This document shows, one piece after another, positions 45,219 to 53,620 of a DNA stretch of 64,000 nucleotides. The stretch is from the NCBI GenBank assembly GCA_014169315.1, contig AP022134.1, forward strand, positions 1 to 64,000. Direction: 5' to 3'. Each line of letters begins with the position of its first letter. Within the stretch, counting starts at the first letter, position 1. A program made the position numbers and the translations under genes. A model generated the notes under the pieces. That model saw nothing but the letters and a program-made list of their open reading frames with translations. It did no database searches and was not told the origin of the DNA. Source of the stretch: Enterobacter cloacae (lineage in GTDB: Bacteria > Pseudomonadota > Gammaproteobacteria > Enterobacterales > Enterobacteriaceae).

Positions 45219-45539
45219 ATGAAGTCAGATACAGAAATGGTTTCTCCTATCGAGTTGCACATTGGCGATCATGTCCAGCGGCATGGTGCTTTATTTGAGG
45301 TTATGCATATTGTTGAATCCGAATGCGATATTCCCGGCGGCATCCGGGTAGCAGCATGCATTTCACGGGTTATCGGTGACGTTACGGGCAATATTCCTCG
45401 TGGTTGGCTGGAAACACCGAAGCGTATGGCTGAGCGAGGAGTTAAGTGGGCGACGAGTCTGCCTGAGGGGCTTTACTTTAACATCCAGGGGAACGCACAT
45501 GCGAAAGTAAGCCGGGTTATTCGTAATGTGACTAATTGA
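45219..45539 (+). CDS. Hypothetical protein (106 residues)
   Basis: 'IELHIGDHVQRHGALFEVMHIVESE' suggests a small beta-barrel. No family recognised. AGGTGG precedes the ATG. A perfect 13-bp palindrome lies 24 bp after the stop. Confidence 0.55.
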   Translation: MKSDTEMVSPIELHIGDHVQRHGALFEVMHIVESECDIPGGIRVAACISRVIGDVTGNIPRGWLETPKRMAERGVKWATSLPEGLYFNIQGNAHAKVSRVIRNVTN

Positions 45540-45562
45540 AACTTTTTTCTGAATTGCGGTGT

Positions 45563-45575
45563 AAAAGTTACTTTT
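45563..45575. repeat. 13-bp palindrome, perfect copy
   Basis: AAAAGTTACTTTT between two small genes. Confidence 0.8.
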
Positions 45576-45709
45576 CACCGCATCGTTTTCCCTAACTACT
45601 AAATCAGAGCTTCTCTGAAATAAGCGGATTTAACCGCTAGCGATTTATTCAGGCCATTTTATTCTAATCATTATCCTACACTTCAAAAATATTCATTATT
45701 TTTTCTTCT

Positions 45710-45743
45710 GACCTATTAGCCAGAATTCTCGATTCGGTATCAT
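45710..45743 (+). promoter_or_regulatory. Repeated promoter element (B)
   Basis: GACCTATTAGCCAG, then a TATCAT box 19 bp after CTATTA; 39 bp before the ATG at 45782. Confidence 0.65.
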
Positions 45744-45781
45744 TTACTTACGGTAAATCTTTTGAAAACGAGGTAAATGGC

Positions 45782-46108
45782 ATGCATTCTCAGGATCCTA
45801 TCACGAAATTAACCCAGACGTTGCAACGCGACGATGGTTCTCAGGTTCGTATTGTAGCGCAGCGGGGATATGGAAGTGGGCTTACAGCCTCGCTTGATGT
45901 GTACGTTCTCCGTCGTGATTCCTCTGAAAGCAACTGGTCACTGTGCGGAAAAGATCCTCACCCAGAGTGGAGAAAGATGTCAGTAGATGAGTATCAGAAA
46001 TTTGGACGCTCTGAAATGCTGCGTTATGCCACACCAGGTGAAATTCTCAGGGTGGCATCCGCTATTGGCCAGCCAATGAGCTTCCTCGATGGCAACCCTG
46101 CGTTTTAG
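45782..46108 (+). CDS. Hypothetical protein (108 residues)
   Basis: Unknown. 'QRDDGSQVRIVAQRGYGSGLTASLDVYVLRRDSSESNWSLCGKDPHPEWR' looks like a small beta domain of a type common on IncH-like plasmids. It is followed by a terminator hairpin. Confidence 0.55.
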   Translation: MHSQDPITKLTQTLQRDDGSQVRIVAQRGYGSGLTASLDVYVLRRDSSESNWSLCGKDPHPEWRKMSVDEYQKFGRSEMLRYATPGEILRVASAIGQPMSFLDGNPAF

Positions 46109-46121
46109 CCCGAACCCTGGC

Positions 46122-46150
46122 GACGCCTTTTAAACCGGCGTCATTCTTTT
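46122..46150 (+). terminator. Terminator after the 108-residue gene
   Basis: GACGCC, a 9-base loop, GGCGTC, then ATTCTTTTT. Confidence 0.6.
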
Positions 46151-46173
46151 TACGAGCAACAGACGGAGAAAAA

Positions 46174-46431
46174 ATGAATCTGAACGAACGAAGCACGAGC
46201 GCAGCAACGCCAGATTTGAGCCGACTTTATCTCATTTCCGGGCGCATTATGTTTGATGATGATGATCAGGCCTACCTGGTCGAAGCCGACTCCCCTGGTG
46301 ATGCAGAGGAGGCTTTCCGGCATCATATTGCTGACAGTGCCGACGACTTAGAAAAGGTGATTATAGTTTCCTCTACAAGTTTCGCTTCAGCTCACAGCAG
46401 TCGCGTAATTTGTCGGCCTGCCGTGAAGTAA
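46174..46431 (+). CDS. Hypothetical protein (85 residues)
   Basis: An acidic small protein ('LYLISGRIMFDDDDQAYLVEADSPGDAEEAFRHHI'), reminiscent of short ferredoxin-like folds that handle 'ADSPGDAEEAF' loops. GACGGAG lies upstream. Function unknown. Confidence 0.5.
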   Translation: MNLNERSTSAATPDLSRLYLISGRIMFDDDDQAYLVEADSPGDAEEAFRHHIADSADDLEKVIIVSSTSFASAHSSRVICRPAVK

Positions 46432-46462
46432 TTTCAACTTCCAATGATATTTCCCTCTTTAT

Positions 46463-46486
46463 AAAAGCCGCCGTCTGGCGGTTTTT
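46463..46486 (+). terminator. Intrinsic terminator
   Basis: GCCGCC, a 4-base loop, GGCGG, then TTTTT. Confidence 0.8.
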
Positions 46487-46583
46487 ATTTGCAAAAAATG
46501 AATATTAATCCTGAATGATATTAATTTAAGATGAGGTAGTGTTCATATTCTTCTTCTTAATATTTTTTCTAAAAAAACGCCTT

Positions 46584-46619
46584 CAGGTTATTAGTTGGTA
46601 TTAGTGTATTTGTTATGAT
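46584..46619 (+). promoter_or_regulatory. Repeated promoter element (B)
   Basis: CAGGTTATTAGTTGG, then TATGAT 20 bp after TTATTA; 42 bp before the GTG at 46662. Confidence 0.65.
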
Positions 46620-46661
46620 CTTCTCATCAAATACATTAATTAAATAATCAAGGAGTCAACT

Positions 46662-47453
46662 GTGGCAGATAATTATACTCAGGCGTCGTTTATTATTCCC
46701 TGCACTCAGGAGCAGGCAAAAATGGCACAAGAAGCAATCACATTCGTTACCGAAGCAGAAATTGCAGAAGGTGAGCGTTTGCTTGATAAGCCACTGACAG
46801 ATTGTTCTCTGACTGAGAAGCTGATCCTCAGTATTATCGAGAACCACCCTGAGTATGACCCTTCTGAGCCGAGCTTTGGGCAACCATCCTGCCCAGACTG
46901 CAATTATGAACTGTTGTTCGCAACAGAAGTTACCAGCAGTGGGCTGGCAGTTTTTCATGGAGAGACCATTGATCTTGACCATGCAATTTGCCTCACAACT
47001 GCCGTGCTGTCGGTATTCGACCTCTCGGAAATGGTAACAATTACTGCTGCATTTACATGCAGTAAAAGCCGGACAGATGAATTTGGGGGTATGACTATTC
47101 TGGTCACAAAGGATACCCACTATTACCAGGATGGCTGTCAGTTTTCTCGTCTCATGAATGAGGCTCACAAAGCCGGTATCCAGTATGCTCTGTGTAAAGT
47201 GACGCATTACCACGGTGAGAGCAGCTATGTGGCAAGCTATGTCCTGAGCTGCGACGTAGCGGATTCAGCCCAGGAGGTCGTTAACAAACGACTGAAGGCA
47301 TGTGCCGGAAAAGAGCCAGAAGACGGAATCTATATTCTGTGTGAAGAAGACAACACTAGTCTTTCGGTCGAACTCGTTACAGAACTGTCTCCGCTCGATT
47401 ACGACAAGCTGAGCAAGCTTCTCCCTTCCCTTGACACCCTTTGCGGCGCTTAA
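46662..47453 (+). CDS. Hypothetical protein (263 residues)
   Basis: It starts with GTG after AAGGAG. Residues 64-80 contain 'EPSFGQPSCPDCNYELLF', a single CxxC pair. The remainder is mixed alpha/beta with 'SYVLSCDVADSAQEVVNKRLKACAG' near the C-terminus. No family recognised. It is followed by a hairpin (47471-47491) and then a gene cut by IS903. Confidence 0.6.
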   Translation: MADNYTQASFIIPCTQEQAKMAQEAITFVTEAEIAEGERLLDKPLTDCSLTEKLILSIIENHPEYDPSEPSFGQPSCPDCNYELLFATEVTSSGLAVFHGETIDLDHAICLTTAVLSVFDLSEMVTITAAFTCSKSRTDEFGGMTILVTKDTHYYQDGCQFSRLMNEAHKAGIQYALCKVTHYHGESSYVASYVLSCDVADSAQEVVNKRLKACAGKEPEDGIYILCEEDNTSLSVELVTELSPLDYDKLSKLLPSLDTLCGA

Positions 47454-47470
47454 GCCTGCCAATTACCGTA

Positions 47471-47491
47471 GCCACCGGTTTCCCCGGTGGC
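47471..47491 (+). terminator. Hairpin between the 263-residue gene and the truncated gene
   Basis: GCCACCGG, a short loop, then CCGGTGGC. There is no T-run. It lies just before the ribosome site of the next frame. Confidence 0.45.
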
Positions 47492-47503
47492 CTGGAGCCT
47501 GCC

Positions 47504-47673
47504 ATGACCAATAAATTCATAGTTTCTACCGTTGATTGTATCAATGAATTTGCAAGTGACGTTCCGCAGAGTGTTTCCTTACGGATAGATACAATGCTTG
47601 AACAGCGTATCCGCAAATTGGCGGCATACGTGAAAGAAAACGATCTTCATTTAACTGAGTTTTACTTCTATGA
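47504..47673 (+). pseudogene. Gene truncated by the IS903-type element
   Basis: An ATG frame with GGAG 8 bases upstream encodes MTNKFIVSTVDCINEFASD and continues for 56 codons until the IS left end, after which the frame runs into IS sequence and stops at 47704. The distal part is not found beyond the right end of the IS. Original function unknown. Confidence 0.6.
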
Positions 47674-48730
47674 GGCTTTGTTGAATAAATCGAACTTTTG
47701 CTGAGTTGAAGGATCAGATCACGCATCTTCCCGACAACGCAGACCGTTCCGTGGCAAAGCAAAAGTTCAAAATCACCAACTGGCCCACCTACAATAAAGC
47801 CCTCATCAACCGTGGCTCCATAACTTTCTGGCTGGATGATGAAGCTATTCAGGCCTGGTATGAGTCGGCAACGCCTTCATCACGGGGAAGACCTCAGCGC
47901 TATTCTGATCTCGCCATCACCACCGTTCTGGTCATTAAACGCGTGTTCAGGTTGACCCTGCGGGCTGCACAGGGTTTTATTGATTCCATTTTTACACTGA
48001 TGAATGTTCCGTTGCGCTGCCCGGATTACACCAGTGTCAGCAAGCGCGCAAAGTCGGTTAATGTCAGTTTCAAAACGTTCACCCGAGGTGAAATCGCGCA
48101 TCTGGTGATTGATTCCACCGGGCTGAAGGTCTTTGGTGAAGGCGAATGGAAAGTCAAAAAACACGGCAAAGAACGCCGTCGTATATGGCGAAAGTTGCAT
48201 CTGGCAGTTGACAGCAACACACATGAAATCATCTGTGCAGACCTGTCGCTGAACAATGTGACGGACTCAGAAGCCTTCCCGGGTCTTATCCGGCAGACTC
48301 ACAGAAAAATCAGGGCAGCATCGGCAGACGGCGCTTACGACACCCGGCTCTGTCACGATGAACTGCGGCGTAAGAAAATCAGCGCGCTTATCCCGCCCCG
48401 AAAAGGTGCGGGTTACTGGCCCGGTGAATATGCAGACCGTAACCGTGCTGTTGCGAATCAGCGGCTGACCGGGAGTAATGCGCGGTGGAAATGGACAACA
48501 GATTACAATCGTCGCTCGATAGCGGAAACGGCGATGTACCGGGTAAAACAGCTGTTCGGGGGTTCACTGACGCTGCGTGACTACGATGGTCAGGTTGCGG
48601 AGGCTATGGCCCTGGTACGAGCGCTGAACAAAATGACGAAAGCAGGTATGCCTGAAAGCGTGCGTATTGCCTGAAAACACAACCCGCTACGGGGGAGACT
48701 TACCCGAAATCTGATTTATTCAACAAAGCC
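47674..48730 (+). mobile_element. IS903-type insertion sequence (IS5 family), complete
   Basis: A 1057-bp element with perfect 18-bp terminal inverted repeats, GGCTTTGTTGAATAAATC, at 47674-47691 and 48713-48730. The length equals the known IS903 length. The 9-bp flanks differ (CTTCTATGA on the left, TCTTTTCTT on the right), so no target duplication is seen. Confidence 0.95.
47751..48674 (+). CDS. tnp: IS903-type transposase
   Basis: A 307-residue DDE transposase of the IS5 family, starting with GTG at 47751 ('AKQKFKITNWPTYNKALINRG'). It contains 'VIDSTGLKVFGEGEWK' (first Asp), 'SADGAYDTRLCHDEL' (second Asp) and 'RRSIAETAMYRVKQLFGG' (Glu region). The length is that of IS903 transposase, and no frameshift is seen, so it is probably active. 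The frame is open upstream to 47706 but the extra codons are not part of the known protein. Confidence 0.95.
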   Translation: MAKQKFKITNWPTYNKALINRGSITFWLDDEAIQAWYESATPSSRGRPQRYSDLAITTVLVIKRVFRLTLRAAQGFIDSIFTLMNVPLRCPDYTSVSKRAKSVNVSFKTFTRGEIAHLVIDSTGLKVFGEGEWKVKKHGKERRRIWRKLHLAVDSNTHEIICADLSLNNVTDSEAFPGLIRQTHRKIRAASADGAYDTRLCHDELRRKKISALIPPRKGAGYWPGEYADRNRAVANQRLTGSNARWKWTTDYNRRSIAETAMYRVKQLFGGSLTLRDYDGQVAEAMALVRALNKMTKAGMPESVRIA

Positions 48731-48790
48731 TCTTTTCTTTTAAAAATAAATTATTCAGATTTATTTTCTATTGATTTAATGAGGTAGGGA

Positions 48791-49120
48791 ATGACAGAAA
48801 GTGCTTTGCTTTTGCGAGAGGCATTTAATGAATCGGTTAACTATATGACATGGTCTTTTTATTCACTGATAACTGCTTACGTTTCGATGGCTTTTTATGA
48901 TAGAGTTGAGGTTAAGACCCGAATAAATAATTATCTGAATAAGTTACTTTTCGTGATTGCTATGTCCGTTTTTATCCCAAATATGTACTTTGTTTCAATG
49001 GTGTTCAGTCAGAAGTTAGGCACCGCAGCTGGCGTTGCGTCATTCATTATTGGGCTACTTTTCATGATGTTAAACTCGGCACCTGTAATTACTGGTATCG
49101 TACAGCAGCGCAAAGATTGA
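48791..49120 (+). CDS. Hypothetical membrane protein (109 residues)
   Basis: Three hydrophobic segments (about residues 18-35, 51-72 and 77-98). GAGGTAGGG lies before the ATG. The segment Asn-Lys-Leu-Leu-Phe contains a 12/13 copy of the 13-bp palindrome. No family recognised. It starts 60 bp after IS903, so its native promoter may have been lost. Confidence 0.55.
   Translation: MTESALLLREAFNESVNYMTWSFYSLITAYVSMAFYDRVEVKTRINNYLNKLLFVIAMSVFIPNMYFVSMVFSQKLGTAAGVASFIIGLLFMMLNSAPVITGIVQQRKD
48939..48951. repeat. 13-bp palindrome, 12/13 copy
   Basis: ATAAGTTACTTTT, inside the membrane protein gene, in the Leu-Leu-Phe reading frame. Confidence 0.65.
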
Positions 49121-49219
49121 GTTTTATGAGTATAGTCAGTTGGGTTTTCATCTGTTTTATCAGACTTAGAAAAATGAAATCTTTCAATTCATTGATTTTA
49201 AACGCAAAAAAATTTCTAA

Positions 49220-50686
49220 ATGATCAGAATTATAGGGTGCTCATTTTGCACAGCAGTAGGGGTTGACCATTCAATGGAAACGCTCCTTCGAACTGACCCG
49301 GAGAAATACGGTTATCAGGCTGGCCTGAGTCGTCTTCAGCGATTTCTTTCTAAGATCCAGTACGACTGGAGCCTGCGGGATTATATCGGTCGTAAAGTGT
49401 TCGAAGGCGGATATGTGCGTCTTCAACCCAATATCTTTTCTTCGTCCCTGACTGAACGTCTTTTTCATGCCTGTTGCAGCCTTGATTATGTTGAAGCAAG
49501 ACGTGCGGCAGAGCATCGCAGAAAGCTACTTTCCGGCGAGGTTGACGATACGGCTTATAACCGTCGTATGGCTGAGCCACAATTTCGGCTTGTACAGGAA
49601 GCAAACGTGATCCACGTTGATTTCCTCTGGTCGTTGCACTGTTTCAACCCTCGCCCGTTTCGGGCAATTGAGATCTATCGCAGGGTCTGGGAAGAGGCCG
49701 ATCTGGACCTTCTTGAGGATGAGCCTGACATGCAGCCTGTGCCCCGTACACCAATGCCAGCTCCACTCTGGATGAAACTGCCCGGAGGCCGGTTCGGTAC
49801 AGCTTATGATGGACTGACTGATACGTTGCCGCTGATGACCTATTTTGACGGGCAGGCTGACCCCAGGGCTTCACGTAGCCTAAAGACCGGAGAGAGCAGT
49901 TCTGTCGTCGTGGCATTCGAGGAAGAGGATGAGCTGACTGTTGAAGAAGATACGGCGTCCTGGATTATCTGGCATGAATACGACGGGTTACGCCAGCGCA
50001 TCGCTGACGGTGAGTTTACTCCAACGACTGCTGCTCAGTATCTTCTTCGTTATGGCGCGGTCCGAATTTCAAAAGGCAAGGGCGCTGTCTATCATCGTCT
50101 CGCACAGCGGGGACAAACCTTTTCCCGCCTGGGGATAGGCGACAGAGTGTCGCTTCCAGAGCTGGTTGCCAGTCGGCGTTTTAAAATACTCAGTGATTCT
50201 GCATACCGTCAGGTTGTAGCCCGGAAATTGCGTGGACAGATAAAAAAGTTCAGATTCTGGGCATGCGTAGCTGCCTGTGTTCAGTTGCACGTACACAACA
50301 AGACGGCACTCGGAGAAAGAATTTTAACGTTACTCGAAGGTGAGAGGGAACAGCAACAAGGTGCGATCCAGGCGAAGCTGAAGGCGGGAATGATGGATGC
50401 AGTTCTAACTCTGTGTAACCAGCGACTCCGGGTGAAAGAAAATACTAACCAGCCAGAGGAGTTCCGCTATTACCGTGCCGTAAGAGCTCGTTTCATGCGC
50501 CATTTATCTGAATGCCTTAAGCCAGAAAATGGCGGCGTTATCCGTGACGTTATCTGGGAACTGAGGGTGCTGAGCAGTGCTCACGGTACGACCAAAACAG
50601 GTTTTTACTATGTCGATAGCAATCGCCCGACAGCGAAAGGACTGTTAAACCGCCTTCTGATGAGGATGGTCAAGCAGGTCGTATAA
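49220..50686 (+). CDS. Large hypothetical protein (488 residues or slightly less)
   Basis: I recognise no domain. The protein is basic and Arg-rich, cytoplasmic, with long helices ('RKLRGQIKKFRFWACVAACVQLHVHNKTALGERILTLLEGERE') and a central 'WIIWHEYDGLRQRIADGEFTPTTAAQYLLRYGAVRI'. The first ATG (49220) has no ribosome site; the Met at 49274 ('METLLRTDPEKYGYQAGLSRLQ') is a likely alternative. One of the largest unknown genes of the window and apparently monocistronic. Confidence 0.7.
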   Translation: MIRIIGCSFCTAVGVDHSMETLLRTDPEKYGYQAGLSRLQRFLSKIQYDWSLRDYIGRKVFEGGYVRLQPNIFSSSLTERLFHACCSLDYVEARRAAEHRRKLLSGEVDDTAYNRRMAEPQFRLVQEANVIHVDFLWSLHCFNPRPFRAIEIYRRVWEEADLDLLEDEPDMQPVPRTPMPAPLWMKLPGGRFGTAYDGLTDTLPLMTYFDGQADPRASRSLKTGESSSVVVAFEEEDELTVEEDTASWIIWHEYDGLRQRIADGEFTPTTAAQYLLRYGAVRISKGKGAVYHRLAQRGQTFSRLGIGDRVSLPELVASRRFKILSDSAYRQVVARKLRGQIKKFRFWACVAACVQLHVHNKTALGERILTLLEGEREQQQGAIQAKLKAGMMDAVLTLCNQRLRVKENTNQPEEFRYYRAVRARFMRHLSECLKPENGGVIRDVIWELRVLSSAHGTTKTGFYYVDSNRPTAKGLLNRLLMRMVKQVV

Positions 50687-50791
50687 GCGTCTGAAACGCG
50701 AAACACACGAAAATGGAGGGGTTATACAAAAAAAACTTAGCTTTGATCGTGATGTAATGTGGACATCATGTCCAAGCGTTGCTGCATCCAG

Positions 50792-50804
50792 AAAAGTAAC
50801 TTTA
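50792..50804. repeat. 13-bp palindrome, 12/13 copy
   Basis: AAAAGTAACTTTA in the gap between the 488-residue gene and the next small gene. Confidence 0.7.
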
Positions 50805-50935
50805 ATCCTGTTGATACAGCCCTTGCATTACCTGTTTACGCATAGCGTGGAAACGTTCTAATTAAACCAGACGAATATAAATTTAAATTAATTCACTCAC
50901 CCCCGGAATCGGGGAACTAAACAAAAGGATCATCA

Positions 50936-51175
50936 ATGCAAAATCAAAATACACCCGCTCAGGAAAAACACACCGTATACCTTTTTAATGCCGAACATGC
51001 TGACAAGACAGCCGCCAAGCAAGCCGGGAAACTCTTCACGCTGGACATTGAACACCCAATGACCCTCAACGATCTCTCGCTGCTGTGTGAGTCGGTCGCG
51101 GACGCTGTGGGAGCACCTGGCGGAATTAAATATGAAATCACAACAGAGCCTAATGGGGTTCAGGAGGAATACTGA
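50936..51175 (+). CDS. Small protein, paralogue of the gene at 59458
   Basis: A 79-residue protein with 'TVYLFNAEHADKTAAKQAGKLFTLDIEHPMTLNDLSLLCESVADAVGAPGGIKYEI'. The protein at 59458 shares the same pattern (D-I-E-x-P-M-T-L-N-D-L-S-x-L-C-x-S-x-A-x-A-V-G-x-P-G-G-x-K-Y). Function unknown. Its position differs from its twin, which points to duplication within the plasmid. Confidence 0.65.
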   Translation: MQNQNTPAQEKHTVYLFNAEHADKTAAKQAGKLFTLDIEHPMTLNDLSLLCESVADAVGAPGGIKYEITTEPNGVQEEY

Positions 51176-51237
51176 ATCAGTGTGGTGTGAGTCCATTTTA
51201 ATTTGACGTTTCATGAGTTCTATCGAGAGGCTGAAGT

Positions 51238-51549
51238 ATGACTTTGAAAATGGAAAGTTCCCGGACTTCCAAGCCTGAGGGGCCATTTGTATTAATCACT
51301 TTTGAGGGGGACGAATTTCTTTTTGATGACAGACATAATGTCGTCAAGATAAATGGCAGGCCTAAAAAAATGGATGTAAAGCGAAATTATTTTGAGTCCG
51401 ATCTGGGAGAAGGGAAAGCGAAATACTGGACTTTAAATATCGAAGAGGCTCATCGGTTCAATTCGATTGATGAAGCGACAGAACAACTTTGTAAACTGAG
51501 TCGCCCTCATCTGATCAAAATTCGCAAAGTTGAGGGGGTATCTGAATGA
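51238..51549 (+). CDS. Hypothetical protein (103 residues)
   Basis: A basic alpha/beta protein ('VLITFEGDEFLFDDRHNVVKINGRPKKMDVKRNYF'). No family recognised. Its stop overlaps the next ATG, so translation is coupled. Confidence 0.5.
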   Translation: MTLKMESSRTSKPEGPFVLITFEGDEFLFDDRHNVVKINGRPKKMDVKRNYFESDLGEGKAKYWTLNIEEAHRFNSIDEATEQLCKLSRPHLIKIRKVEGVSE

Positions 51550-51740
51550 CCAAAGAGATGTTTTTACGCATTTTAAATGAGGCACAGGCTCGTGTGGATA
51601 ACGATTCGCTTCCGCTTGATGTTCGTATCCGGTCACGCACCACGGTAAATGATTGCGTCATCCGGGCAGATAAAGAGGGGTGGCCTATTGAGTATAAACA
51701 GAAGGTCTGGGTAGATGCAGTCAGTGGCTGTTATCTTTAG
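51546..51740 (+). CDS. Hypothetical protein (64 residues)
   Basis: A small helical protein overlapping the upstream gene by 4 bp (ATGA type). No family recognised. It precedes the HNH gene on the same strand. Confidence 0.5.
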   Translation: MTKEMFLRILNEAQARVDNDSLPLDVRIRSRTTVNDCVIRADKEGWPIEYKQKVWVDAVSGCYL

Positions 51741-51794
51741 CGGTTACTTAAGCCAGTTCCTGTGCCCGTGAGCTTAGTAAAGGCGGAAAATGAT

Positions 51795-52328
51795 ATGGTC
51801 AAGGTGATAAATATCAACGGGAATTTAGTTGAATTACCTGAGCCCTCAGCAAAGTTATCCAAAGCTGAATCACCTGATGGTAGGTTCTCAAAACCTAAAA
51901 ATAAGATCTCTAAAATACAGCGAGCTGAGCTGCGAATGAAATTTGGGGGGCGTTGTGCCTATTGTGGTTGCAAGCTTCCTGAAAAAGGGTGGCATGCCGA
52001 TCATGTTGAGCCTGTTCGACGCGACTTTGAACTGGTGAGAGCCCCTGTCGGCAGCGGCGTAACTCATGTTGCCCGAAGTACGGGTAAGGTTATGCACCCT
52101 GAACTGCATGCTATAGAAAACTTATTTCCATCATGCGCCCCCTGCAACCTTTTTAAAGGAGCTTTTAGTGTTGAAGGAATGAGAAAAGAAATTACCAAAC
52201 AGGTTGAACGGGCTCGCGCATATAGCGTGAATTTCCGTACCGCAGAACGTTTTGGGTTGCTTCATATTGTAGAAAAACCGGTCGTCTTCTGGTTTGAGCA
52301 GTATAACGAACAGAAACAAAACGAATAA
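51795..52328 (+). CDS. HNH endonuclease
   Basis: A 177-residue protein with the zinc-bound HNH fold: CAYCGC (about residue 54), the catalytic 'HADHVEPVRRD' (about 64) and 'ENLFPSCAPCNLFKGA' (about 107-121). HNH proteins of this form cut DNA in phage packaging, restriction or homing. No methyltransferase is adjacent; the closest is about 7 kb upstream. Start chosen at 51795, with a GGCGG-like site; an in-frame GTG at 51762 would add 11 residues. Confidence 0.82.
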   Translation: MVKVININGNLVELPEPSAKLSKAESPDGRFSKPKNKISKIQRAELRMKFGGRCAYCGCKLPEKGWHADHVEPVRRDFELVRAPVGSGVTHVARSTGKVMHPELHAIENLFPSCAPCNLFKGAFSVEGMRKEITKQVERARAYSVNFRTAERFGLLHIVEKPVVFWFEQYNEQKQNE

Positions 52329-52438
52329 TTTCTGTGAAACATAAAAGAAGTTAATCAGCAGTGGTTTACTAATTAAAGAGTGATTTAAATATTTTGATGC
52401 TGCTGAGGAGCTGCCTGGTATATCCTTCAAAGGAGAAA

Positions 52439-53050
52439 ATGATGTATCTGCATCTTGTGCCCCGTATTCTTCACCATATGAAAAACAAGTGTACTCTCGT
52501 GTCAGTTTCTGTACCTGAATTGTCACTTGAGCTTAAAGCTGATTCGCTGGTGGCAATGAAACCTTATCCCAACAAGTCCTACCACGTTGTCATGTTGAAG
52601 GGGCGACGTGCATTAAATGGCTTTCTGGTAAAAAGCCCACGGACTTTAACTGAGTTCACAATGATAACAATCTGGGAAATTGAAGGCTTTGGAAAAATTA
52701 GTCATACCGTAAAAACGCTCGTTCAGGACAAAGACTATGACTTGGTCTCCCATGATGTCCTTTTGGCACATGCATACCATCAGAGGGAGGAAGAATTGGG
52801 GTACCGTGTACATCCATCCTATGACAGTCTAGCTCCCGTCGATTTTGAACCAACAATGCAGTCAAGGTACATAAAGGAATCCGATCTTTCCCACGACGTA
52901 TGGGAAACCTATTCATGGGGGGAATTGCTGCGTTCGCGTGAAGAGACATTTCTGGCGATGACCATGTCATCTGCTCGTTTAAGCCATCCAGCATTCATCA
53001 GAGGAAACCGACTTCCTCAAACTGACCAGGCCATCATTATCAGTTCGTAA
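52439..53050 (+). CDS. Hypothetical protein (about 203 residues)
   Basis: It starts at the ATG at 52439 or 52442, directly after AAAGGAG; an earlier frame opening at 52394 has no such site. Mixed alpha/beta, no membrane helix, no known motif ('VSVSVPELSLELKADSLVAMKPYPNKSYHVVMLKGRRALNG'). Monocistronic, followed by a hairpin near 53072-53098. Confidence 0.6.
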   Translation: MMYLHLVPRILHHMKNKCTLVSVSVPELSLELKADSLVAMKPYPNKSYHVVMLKGRRALNGFLVKSPRTLTEFTMITIWEIEGFGKISHTVKTLVQDKDYDLVSHDVLLAHAYHQREEELGYRVHPSYDSLAPVDFEPTMQSRYIKESDLSHDVWETYSWGELLRSREETFLAMTMSSARLSHPAFIRGNRLPQTDQAIIISS

Positions 53051-53126
53051 CGACCTTTTATTCTTTTTGATGCCAGGCGAGTCTCCTTTTGCCTGGCCAC
53101 TTTGATTTATTGCCTGGGAGTAACCT

Positions 53127-53414
53127 ATGGATGAGCAAGATATTCTCCGCGTTATAAACGGCCGTGAGATTGATGCTTCTGACCTCCTGGAAGAAGCTAT
53201 GCCGAACGCAGCCCGACGCTTTTATCGTTTAACTAACAGCATGAACAAATTGCTTTAGGAGGTCAGGGAGCACTTTCCTGACGCGATGTATTACTCTGCC
53301 AGCGGAACGGTAAGCCTGCTGTTGGGGAGCAGCCACGACAACAATGACCATCCGGTTAGAGAAATGGTCGCTGTAAGGTCACCAGATCTAAACATTGAAG
53401 GCGGTGATTGGTAG
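53127..53414 (+). pseudogene. Small gene interrupted by an in-frame amber codon
   Basis: From the ATG at 53127 (GGGAG upstream), 43 codons read MDEQDILRVINGREIDASDLLEEAM and onward to a TAG at 53256-53258. The same frame then continues for another 51 sensible codons ('EVREHFPDAMYYSASGTVSLLLGSSHDNNDHPVREMV') to a TAG at 53412. A one-base change (for example CAG to TAG) would explain it. The restored protein would be about 95 residues. Family unknown. Confidence 0.65.
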
Positions 53415-53620
53415 GTCAAGCAGGGGATCTATGTGCACTTCATGTCCTAACTTCATCCAGTGCTGAATTCAGTGCACAGACAGTAGGGGACTTCTCCTTT
53501 AATCAGAATGGCAAAGGGTTACGTGAGGATCAGATTCTATTTTTTTGCCTCGAAAACGGATAAACCCAGGTTTTGGCGCTTTAACCGAAAAATCAGCAGA
53601 ACGGTAAATGATAGGCTGTC

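Noticed and set aside
51795..52328. HNH gene paired with the methyltransferase at 43674 as a restriction system
   Set aside because: They are separated by about 7 kb with many genes and IS903 between them.
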